Source: Fidelibacterota bacterium (GTDB taxonomy: Bacteria > Fidelibacterota > Marinisomatia > Marinisomatales > CAZVFT01). Taken from it: a stretch of 8,339 nt of DNA. Below the pieces are notes generated by a model, which was given only the letters and a program-made list of their open reading frames with translations, did not search any database and was not told the origin of the DNA. A program made the translations under genes and the position numbers. Positions 1 through 5,723 of this stretch are shown in pieces. Location: positions 1-8,339 of the forward strand of contig JACNLN010000232.1 of assembly GCA_014381485.1 (NCBI GenBank). The letters run 5' to 3'. Numbering within the stretch: the first letter of the stretch is position 1; each line of letters opens with the position of its first letter.

Positions 1-141
1 CGTATTTGTGTCCATTCATATCCTAGCCCTGCTCCAGAGGAGTTCCTGCGGAAAAGGACTAGGCTATGGATAAAAAGGAAATATTCATATGCGAAACTTG
101 AGTAAAAAATAAAACATAAAATATTATGAAGGTAAGTTGAA
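1..141 (+). other. Leader region upstream of lgt
   Basis: No gene can be named here. A frame is open from the window edge to a TAA at 103-105 and encodes a basic tail (RKRTRLWIKRKYSYAKLE). It could be the end of an upstream gene, but 34 open codons is weak evidence and I do not recognise the sequence. Positions 22-63 can fold as a small three-way junction: an outer stem CCTAG (22-26)/CTAGG (59-63) encloses two adjacent hairpins with 3-nt loops, CTCC-AGA-GGAG (32-42) and TTCC-TGC-GGAA (43-53). The remainder, about 71-141, is AT-rich and looks like ordinary promoter or leader DNA. Confidence 0.4.
98..132 (+). promoter_or_regulatory. Candidate promoter or ribosome site before lgt
   Basis: TTGAGT (98-103) and TATTAT (122-127) are separated by 18 nt and resemble sigma70-type -35 and -10 boxes in an AT-rich tract. 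GAAGG (128-132) lies 9 nt before the lgt ATG and is the only plausible Shine-Dalgarno site. The two readings conflict: transcription starting about 7 nt after TATTAT would begin downstream of GAAGG. At most one is likely to be right, and the operon promoter may lie further upstream, outside the window. Confidence 0.25.
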
Positions 142-969
142 ATGATTCCTGTATTATTAAAAATTGGTCCTATTAAAATTTATTCTTATGGTTTTATGCT
201 GGTAGTGGCATTCTTTGTGGATTATTTTCTTTTAAGGAACGAACTAAAGCGACGAAATCTGGATCCGAATTTTGCAGGGGATGTTGTTATGTGGGCAGCT
301 ATTGGGGGAATAGTGGGATCCAAGATTTATTATATGTTAGAAAATTATAAGGATTTTATTGAAGATCCTCTGGGAATGATTTTTAGCGGAGCAGGATTAG
401 TATTTTTAGGTGGACTGATAGGGGGAATGTTAGCAGTGACCCTCCTTATTCGGAGGAAGGGATATACCTGGCTGATGTTTGCTGATGTTGTGGCACCTCT
501 TTTGATTCTCGGCTACGCCATCGGTCGGATTGGTTGTTTTCTAGTGGGAGATGACTATGGGATTCCAACACATCTACCATGGGGCCTCTCCTTTCCAAAT
601 GGGATACCTCCCACTACATACGAATCCTTTCATGCTCTTTTCCCCTGGATCAATCTTGCTGGGTTTGAACCCGGTATTCTGAAAGTTCATCCAACCCAAC
701 TTTATGAAACTACTATGGGTATTATGATTTTTACCTTTCTCTGGAAAATGAGAACAAAGTATAAACGTATCGGTGGACTATTTTTTATTTATCTTATTCT
801 GGCAGGAACAGAACGCTTTTTTATTGAAATAATTCGCACAAATGAGCCTTATCTTTTCGGTCTTACAGGTGCACAGGTCTTTTCTCTTATGATGATCGGA
901 ATTGGAACATTCTTCCTTTTTCGTTTTAGAAAAGGTGCGAATGAACAGGACTCCCCTCCAATATTGTAA
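142..969 (+). CDS. lgt: Prolipoprotein diacylglyceryl transferase
   Basis: The enzyme transfers the diacylglyceryl group from phosphatidylglycerol to the lipobox cysteine of lipoprotein precursors in the inner membrane, the first step of lipoprotein maturation. The 275-residue length is normal for the family. Visible hallmarks are an N-terminal YG pair (Y16-G17), the GLVFLGGLIGG loop (85-95), the signature stretch GRIGCFLVGDDYG (128-140), HPTQLYE (183-189) and R225-x3-E229 near the C-terminus, set among about seven hydrophobic segments. By alignment to E. coli Lgt from memory, R129, G140, R225 and E229 match R143, G154, R239 and E243. The usual signature Asn (E. coli N146) is Cys132, Glu151 is Asp137, and His103 is Leu89. 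Several non-proteobacterial Lgt proteins carry GRIGCF, so I take this as a lineage variant and not a dead enzyme. The ATG follows a weak GAAGG site. It heads the visible operon, 24 nt before the propeller gene. Confidence 0.95.
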   Translation: MIPVLLKIGPIKIYSYGFMLVVAFFVDYFLLRNELKRRNLDPNFAGDVVMWAAIGGIVGSKIYYMLENYKDFIEDPLGMIFSGAGLVFLGGLIGGMLAVTLLIRRKGYTWLMFADVVAPLLILGYAIGRIGCFLVGDDYGIPTHLPWGLSFPNGIPPTTYESFHALFPWINLAGFEPGILKVHPTQLYETTMGIMIFTFLWKMRTKYKRIGGLFFIYLILAGTERFFIEIIRTNEPYLFGLTGAQVFSLMMIGIGTFFLFRFRKGANEQDSPPIL

Positions 970-993
970 ATTTACTATCTTTATAATCTCCTG

Positions 994-1881
994 ATGAGAT
1001 ACATCATTTTCCTGTTCCTTTTTGGAATTAGATTCGTTTTATCACAGGTGTTTTATACTCCCTGGATGGAATATCCTCTTCCAGAAAAACTAAGTTCAAA
1101 AGGAATCATTCCTAAAATATTGACTGTAAATCAATTTGGTGATATTTACCTTCTGGACGATGAAAATTATTGGCTTGTCTGGATTAGCAAGGAGAAACCA
1201 ACGGTTCGGGTAGCAGGGGGGTGGGGGACAGAAAATGAAATGTTTAATCTTCCTACAGATCTGCATACATCTACAGGTCTGGACATCTATCTATGTGATA
1301 ACACAACCCACAGACTGTTACGTTTTGATAAAAAACTCAATTTCATCGCTGAAATGGAAGTAAGTAATCTGTCACCAATTCCTATTCGATATCCTTACCA
1401 AATTGCCAGTAATTTTCTCGGAGAATTACTGATTGTCAGTTCTGAGACGTGGGAAATCAGCCTTTTATCCGTTGATGGTCAATTTGTGACTCCATTTGGA
1501 GATGTTTCGTATGGTAGAAATAGATTTAACGAGATTGAGGATATAGCTGTTAATCCACGAAATGATGTGGGGATTGTAGACATTGGGAGTGGACTGTTTT
1601 ATGAATTGACCAGATCGGGTCTTATTTCACAGAATATTCCTTTACCGGATTCTAGGAAATTTCTAGTTCAGTGGTGTGATTTAGGATGGTTACTGATGGA
1701 TGCTGTAGGAATACTTTATTTCCTGAATGAGAAGGAAAATTCATTTGTTGAAATACCTCAATTATCCTCAGATGTGAAGACATTAAATGTACTGGATTTT
1801 GATGTGGTTGGGGATATTCTCTACATTATTGACGATATTAATTCAATCATTTACACATCAACGATAAAACAAATTGAATAA
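994..1881 (+). CDS. Secreted six-bladed beta-propeller (NHL-like) protein
   Basis: This 295-residue protein has an N-terminal signal peptide (MRYIIFLFLFGIRFVLSQ, cleavage probably around S17-Q18), so it is exported to the periplasm or beyond. The mature part shows a recurring blade pattern of a G/D turn followed by a hydrophobic strand: GDIYLLD (49-55), GLDIYLCD (95-102), GELLIVS (143-149), DVGIVDI (191-197), GWLLMD (231-236) and GDILYIID (273-280). The spacing of 41-48 residues fits a six-bladed propeller of the NHL/SMP-30/TolB kind. Linkers such as FNLPTDL and RFNEIEDIAVNP resemble NHL blade entries. There is no lipobox or catalytic signature, so a binding or scaffold role is more likely than an enzyme, and the ligand is unknown. 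No Shine-Dalgarno site is visible. The last 8 nt overlap the following large barrel gene, suggesting translational coupling and possibly a shared function with it. Confidence 0.8.
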   Translation: MRYIIFLFLFGIRFVLSQVFYTPWMEYPLPEKLSSKGIIPKILTVNQFGDIYLLDDENYWLVWISKEKPTVRVAGGWGTENEMFNLPTDLHTSTGLDIYLCDNTTHRLLRFDKKLNFIAEMEVSNLSPIPIRYPYQIASNFLGELLIVSSETWEISLLSVDGQFVTPFGDVSYGRNRFNEIEDIAVNPRNDVGIVDIGSGLFYELTRSGLISQNIPLPDSRKFLVQWCDLGWLLMDAVGILYFLNEKENSFVEIPQLSSDVKTLNVLDFDVVGDILYIIDDINSIIYTSTIKQIE

Positions 1882-4800
1882 ATCAATCTGTCTTATAACG
1901 CTTCTTTGTTCTATACTGTTTTCACAGCCGATGTCCACCATCCAAACAGGTTGGTGTCAGGATTCTATCCTAATTTCGAAAGGTGACTCTATCCTTGTCC
2001 TTTCACATTCATTGATTCTTCAGAACACCGAATCTATCATTACGGAAGGTAAGCTTATTAATGACTACAAACTTGACGCAATCGCGGGGATTATCACACT
2101 ACATGAATCCGTCGATGTTGAAAATCTTTTCATCGTAGATTACGAATACATTGTATCACCATTTAAGGTTTGTTACGGTTCTGCATTTGAATTACTACCC
2201 GAATTGAAAATGATGGGTGATTCTCAGCAAGATCGGAAATCTTTAAGACAACCTTCAAGGAGCATTGAAAAACCTCTACCCCTTGTGACCGATGGTTCTA
2301 TATTTCGGGGTATCTCAATATCATCTTTTGAAGGTATGTCCATGAGTGGGGGGTTGAGAATGAGTTTACAGGGACAATTAACGGATGATCTCACTGTTGT
2401 TGGGACTCTGTCTGATCAGAACTCTCCCATACAACCGGAAGGAAACACTCAAACGCTTGAGGAAATAGATAAAGTATATCTTGAGATAAAACATCCATCT
2501 GCTAAAATAGTGGCAGGTGATATTGATATGAAATTGAATCGTGGTCAATATATAAGGGTAAATCGACGTCTTGAAGGAATTGCAGTTGATATTCATACAA
2601 CGGGTTCACGAGCTGGGGGTTATCTGGCAGGATCGAATGGTAAATATCATCGAATGTATTTTCTTGGAGAGGAGCAAAATCAGGGACCATATACTCTTAC
2701 ATCTGAGAATGGATCGAGAAATATTATTGTTCTGGCTGGGTCTGAGAGGGTCTGGATAGATGGTGAGAGGATGGAACGGGGGGAAAATAACGACTATATC
2801 ATTGATTATTCGAGTGGTGTCATTACTTTTACAACTAACCAAATCATCAATGAAAACAGCCGGATTTATGTGGAATATGAATATTCTGATATGGTGTTTC
2901 CCCGTGAAATCGCTACCGTTTTTGCAGATAAATCGCTATTTAACGGTAGATTATCGTTTTCCTTGGGTTGGCTTCGGGAAAAGGATAATACGACGTCAGA
3001 ATCGATTTTTGGACTGTCTGATGAGGAACGTGATATACTGAAAGGAGCGGGGGATGATGAAAATCAGGCAAGGATATCTACGGTTTCTCTTGATTCCTCT
3101 GGTTGTTATCGTTATGAACCAAATCCTAATATTCCAGGGGATTCAATTCTTGTGTATATATGTCAAGAAGAGAGGGATTCAAACGAGGTTTACTATTCCG
3201 TTACATTTCATAATGTGGGAAGTGAGGGTGAATATTTGCGGAAGGTATCGTCAGATGGGAAGATTTATTTTGAGTATGTTACAGAGTCACTCCGAGATTC
3301 TCACACCGATCTTTATGTTCCATGGAAAGATATCACAGCTCCCGAATCCCACAATCTTATGACCATTTCGACTCAGTTATGGCTTTGGGATTCAACAAAG
3401 ATAAGTCTTGAACTGGCAGGCTCGCAATTTGATCAAAATACGATTTCTTCTCAAGATGATCAGAATAATTTGGGATCAGGATCTGTACTGCGATTTCAAC
3501 ACTATCAGAAACTCTCTGATCGTATAGGGGCTCTTCATATCAATATGATCAATCGGAGACAGGAAGACCGTTTTGTTCCATTACAGCGTGATCGGAAAGT
3601 GGAATTTAATCGTGAATGGAATTTAACTAATCAAAACAGTCTCGTAACCAGTGGGGAAGAAAACCTAACAGAAATTACCCTTGTCCATACTATCGGGAAA
3701 CAAAACTCCTCAATTTCCTATGGAAGTTTTAGAGATAAGTTTAATTCATCAGCACGATGGGAGGGGATAGCAAAATGGTCATTGAAATGGATCCCCAGTC
3801 TTGAAATAAATATCACCGATGTAGCCACGACCAGTGACTTAGATGGAACTTCTGAGGAGAGAAATTGGATTCGACACCGGGTTCACACACTTCTGTTACC
3901 GGGAAAAATTCAGCCTTATTTCAAATATGATTATGAGCAGAGGAGTAAAGATTATACATTCCGTGAAACATCTGGTGGTGTGAATATAAAAGGAAAGAAC
4001 ACCCAGTCAACATTTGGTCTAACACATCGATCCGATTACGATTATTCATTGAATAAAGACGATTGGAAAGAATTTTCAGAAGGTGTGGTAGGAGAGATGA
4101 ATATCAGAGGCAGGTGGACATCGGGATATCGAATCAGTTTGTTATTCAAGCAGCGGTTTAAATCGTACTCAGATAATAAAGATGATATAAATTTTACTCT
4201 GGCACGTGGAACCATTGGGTATTCACCCCGAAATGGATTTTTCAATGCGGCTTTTGATTTTAAGATAGAGCAATCCCTTTTTGAGCAAAAAATTGCCGTT
4301 TATGATTCTGTGGCTGATGGACTTGGAAATTATCGATATGACCCCGACTATCAAATGTTTGTTTCTGATCCTGGTGGCAATTTCGTACGCTACTTCATTC
4401 CCTCTGGCGATAGAGTACCCGCTTCTCATTTAATGACAGGACTCAGATTCTCCATTGATTTCAGGAGAAAAAATTACTCCCTTCTAAAAAATATTCTCTG
4501 GAAAGTAAATGTCAATACCGATTTCAACGGATCTGAAATTGGTTACCGATATATAATTCAGCCAACATTGACTATGGATGATGTTCAGCAATCTCGAGTT
4601 CGTTTTCAACAGGAAATAAATTATTTGCCAAGAAGAAGTTTACGGAAGTGGAGGATTACAACACTTTTTCATCAAAACTTATATTCCCCTAATTCATCGG
4701 AAACTGATCTAGGAAGGAATGGTTCAATAGTATTGAATGTGGAAGAGCCGTTAACTGAAGAGGTAATTTTTATAGGTGAGGGGATGGTAAAAAAAGATGA

Positions 4801-5242
4801 AATCCAATCCACAAGTCCGTTTCGTGAGAGGAATGTCGAAGGGTGGCAACTATCCACAGGAGTGCGATGGAAACCAAATATGGAAATTGAGATTGGTGGT
4901 GATCTTTATTCAGGGATAGATTCCGGTACTCATTTAAATAGTCACTTTGCAGTTGATTTACTTGGAATTGGTATTCAGTCAGTGATTTTCATCCAGAGGA
5001 AGGGTCGGATACACGGGTCTCTGGATATATTTAGAGTTAGCAGATCAGGTGATCTGGAGACTACTCTTCCTCCGGAAGCTGCCCGAGGAATGCAGATTGG
5101 AAATACTATTAGAGGATCCGTTATGGGGTTGTTATCCTTTGGAAAGAATCTGTCAGCAAATATCAACATAAGCTACACTAAAAATCCCCTTCATCTTGAC
5201 CCAATTATCAGGCTGAATGGAGAAGTTCGTGCGAATTTTTAA
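1874..5242 (+). CDS. Large secreted outer-membrane beta-barrel protein, function unknown
   Basis: I do not know a named function for this 1122-residue protein. The start is TTG: an in-frame TAA at 1865-1867 excludes anything earlier, and a good signal peptide (MNKSICLITLLCSILFSQ) begins exactly there. Residues 63-92 and 306-337 are two copies of a short beta module (NDYxxDxxxGxIT ... VxYEY) resembling the repeated modules of SprA-type gliding/secretion proteins. Between them is a stretch (about 150-245) with SDQNSPIQPEG and EEIDKVYLEI motifs ending in AGD, which I recall from uncharacterised surface proteins of FCB bacteria. From about residue 345 to the end the sequence is rich in alternating polar/aromatic strands, as in a large barrel, and ends GEVRANF with the terminal Phe typical of barrel proteins recognised by the BAM machinery. 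No SD site is seen. It overlaps the propeller gene by 8 nt, and its end overlaps a GTG start by 14 nt. Confidence 0.75.
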   Translation: MNKSICLITLLCSILFSQPMSTIQTGWCQDSILISKGDSILVLSHSLILQNTESIITEGKLINDYKLDAIAGIITLHESVDVENLFIVDYEYIVSPFKVCYGSAFELLPELKMMGDSQQDRKSLRQPSRSIEKPLPLVTDGSIFRGISISSFEGMSMSGGLRMSLQGQLTDDLTVVGTLSDQNSPIQPEGNTQTLEEIDKVYLEIKHPSAKIVAGDIDMKLNRGQYIRVNRRLEGIAVDIHTTGSRAGGYLAGSNGKYHRMYFLGEEQNQGPYTLTSENGSRNIIVLAGSERVWIDGERMERGENNDYIIDYSSGVITFTTNQIINENSRIYVEYEYSDMVFPREIATVFADKSLFNGRLSFSLGWLREKDNTTSESIFGLSDEERDILKGAGDDENQARISTVSLDSSGCYRYEPNPNIPGDSILVYICQEERDSNEVYYSVTFHNVGSEGEYLRKVSSDGKIYFEYVTESLRDSHTDLYVPWKDITAPESHNLMTISTQLWLWDSTKISLELAGSQFDQNTISSQDDQNNLGSGSVLRFQHYQKLSDRIGALHINMINRRQEDRFVPLQRDRKVEFNREWNLTNQNSLVTSGEENLTEITLVHTIGKQNSSISYGSFRDKFNSSARWEGIAKWSLKWIPSLEINITDVATTSDLDGTSEERNWIRHRVHTLLLPGKIQPYFKYDYEQRSKDYTFRETSGGVNIKGKNTQSTFGLTHRSDYDYSLNKDDWKEFSEGVVGEMNIRGRWTSGYRISLLFKQRFKSYSDNKDDINFTLARGTIGYSPRNGFFNAAFDFKIEQSLFEQKIAVYDSVADGLGNYRYDPDYQMFVSDPGGNFVRYFIPSGDRVPASHLMTGLRFSIDFRRKNYSLLKNILWKVNVNTDFNGSEIGYRYIIQPTLTMDDVQQSRVRFQQEINYLPRRSLRKWRITTLFHQNLYSPNSSETDLGRNGSIVLNVEEPLTEEVIFIGEGMVKKDEIQSTSPFRERNVEGWQLSTGVRWKPNMEIEIGGDLYSGIDSGTHLNSHFAVDLLGIGIQSVIFIQRKGRIHGSLDIFRVSRSGDLETTLPPEAARGMQIGNTIRGSVMGLLSFGKNLSANINISYTKNPLHLDPIIRLNGEVRANF

Positions 5243-5297
5243 TCTCATATTATTCATAATCTTTTTTGGTTCTTCACAATATCCCGTACCTGAATGA
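5229..5297 (+). pseudogene. Orphan signal-peptide start of the Omp85 gene
   Basis: A GTG at 5229 lies 6 nt after GGAG (5219-5222), one of the best ribosome sites in the window, inside the last codons of the barrel gene. It opens a typical signal peptide, MRIFNLILFIIFFGSSQ, followed by YPVPE and a TGA at 5295-5297. The result is a signal peptide with almost no cargo. It is in the same frame as the downstream Omp85 reading frame and has the Ser-Gln ending seen in the two preceding genes. The simplest reading is that this was the original start of the Omp85 gene, cut off by the repeat block that follows. It could instead be a coupled leader peptide, or a chance hydrophobic frame. Confidence 0.55.
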
Positions 5298-5361
5298 TAC
5301 TTGTCAGACTGCCGACTGAAAAAAATGAATTTCTATACAAAAATAACCCGAGATACAAGCA

Positions 5362-5413
5362 TTAACCCCGTGAAACAAATCGGAGATTTAGCTTCGCTAT
5401 TTCACAGGGTTAA
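5362..5413. repeat. 52-nt three-way-junction palindrome
   Basis: The arms TTAACCCCGTGAAA (5362-5375) and TTTCACAGGGTTAA (5400-5413) are inverted repeats matching at 13 of 14 positions. Between them sit two smaller hairpins with 3-nt loops, AAATC-GGA-GATTT and AGC-TTC-GCT (extendable to TAGC/GCTA). On one strand this makes a long outer stem capped by two side hairpins. The shape suggests a dispersed palindromic (REP/MITE-like) repeat unit. No T-run follows, so it is not an intrinsic terminator. Confidence 0.8.
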
Positions 5414-5450
5414 CATGGTGTCAACACCCAAATACCACCCCCTCTTTTCA

Positions 5451-5473
5451 TTCTCCCCCATCGAGGGGGAGAA
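5451..5473. repeat. Left hairpin of the composite element
   Basis: TTCTCCCCC and GGGGGAGAA form a perfect 9-bp stem around the loop ATCGA. No T-tract follows on either strand, which argues against a factor-independent terminator. Confidence 0.85.
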
Positions 5474-5512
5474 GGTCTTGCCAGGAAGTCACATCTCAGA
5501 TTCTTATTGCAG

Positions 5513-5575
5513 ACCCTGCTTGACCGCTGTCCCCTTCGACCTTTCGGCGAGCTCAAGACAGCGCAGGCTCAGGGT
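5513..5575. repeat. Central imperfect inverted repeat
   Basis: Two nested pairs, ACCCTG (5513-5518)/CAGGGT (5570-5575) and CGCTGTC (5525-5531)/GACAGCG (5557-5563), make a long interrupted stem. The loop contains CCCCTTCGAC and GAGCTCAAG, and GGCTCAGGG follows in the 3' arm. These words are typical of dispersed intergenic repeats in several phyla. Confidence 0.6.
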
Positions 5576-5625
5576 TCGGGAGCAGGCGAGTGAACAAAAC
5601 TGTTTGAAGTTATGCTGCCAAGAAC

Positions 5626-5648
5626 TCCTCTCCCCTGGTGGGAGAGGA
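5626..5648. repeat. Right hairpin of the composite element
   Basis: TCCTCTCCC and GGGAGAGGA form a perfect 9-bp stem around the loop CTGGT. It is followed by an A-rich tract and then the G run, not by T residues. It mirrors the left hairpin in stem length, loop length and orientation toward the element end. Confidence 0.85.
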
Positions 5649-5723
5649 AAAAAGGTGAGGGGGGGGATATTTTCTTTTCTCAAGAGTTTCATTGTAACAA
5701 AAGCTACGAGAGTTTTTGTAAGA

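Larger units (their letters stand above)
5438..5666. repeat. Composite G/C-rich inverted-repeat element
   Basis: The block starts with CCCCCTC (5438-5444) and ends with GAGGGGGGGG (5657-5666), so its ends are inverted copies. The flanks extend the match imperfectly (AAATA on the left, TATTT on the right). Just inside each end is a perfect 9-bp hairpin with a 5-nt loop (5451-5473 and 5626-5648), and the centre carries a third inverted repeat (5513-5575). The pattern of hairpins near terminal C-tracts matches a class of non-coding dispersed repeats that I recall from many bacterial genomes. It is non-autonomous. An 8-base G run (5659-5666) makes length errors in sequencing possible. Confidence 0.75.
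5298..5723. repeat. Repeat-bearing insertion between signal peptide and Omp85 body
   Basis: This stretch separates the orphan signal peptide from the recognisable Omp85 protein and contains several palindromes, described separately. Its base composition (runs of C and G, strong hairpins) is unlike the AT-rich coding DNA on either side. It encodes no transposase. The Omp85 frame stays open through it, but the translation is low-complexity and basic with no domain character, so I treat it as non-coding. The outer limits are approximate because I could not find a convincing target-site duplication: the left edge lies between 5295 and 5361 and the right edge between 5667 and about 5720. Confidence 0.65.

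Noticed and set aside
1..105. Open frame from the window edge to TAA 103-105 as the C-terminus of an upstream gene
   Set aside because: Thirty-four open codons is not significant, a second frame is also open to TAA 71-73, and neither peptide matches a family I recognise.
2378..2842. Several short minus-strand open frames inside the large barrel gene
   Set aside because: They are shadows of a long, well-supported gene with a signal peptide and conserved motifs, and have no ribosome sites or recognisable content.
5451..5648. Strong hairpins as intrinsic transcription terminators before the Omp85 gene
   Set aside because: None of the stems is followed by a T-tract on either strand, and the mirrored arrangement fits a repeat element better.
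5362..5666. CRISPR array
   Set aside because: The repeats are inverted, not direct, and there are no regularly spaced unique spacers.
5298..5723. Insertion sequence with its own transposase
   Set aside because: The stretch is only about 430 bp, has no protein with transposase character, and no clear target-site duplication was found.
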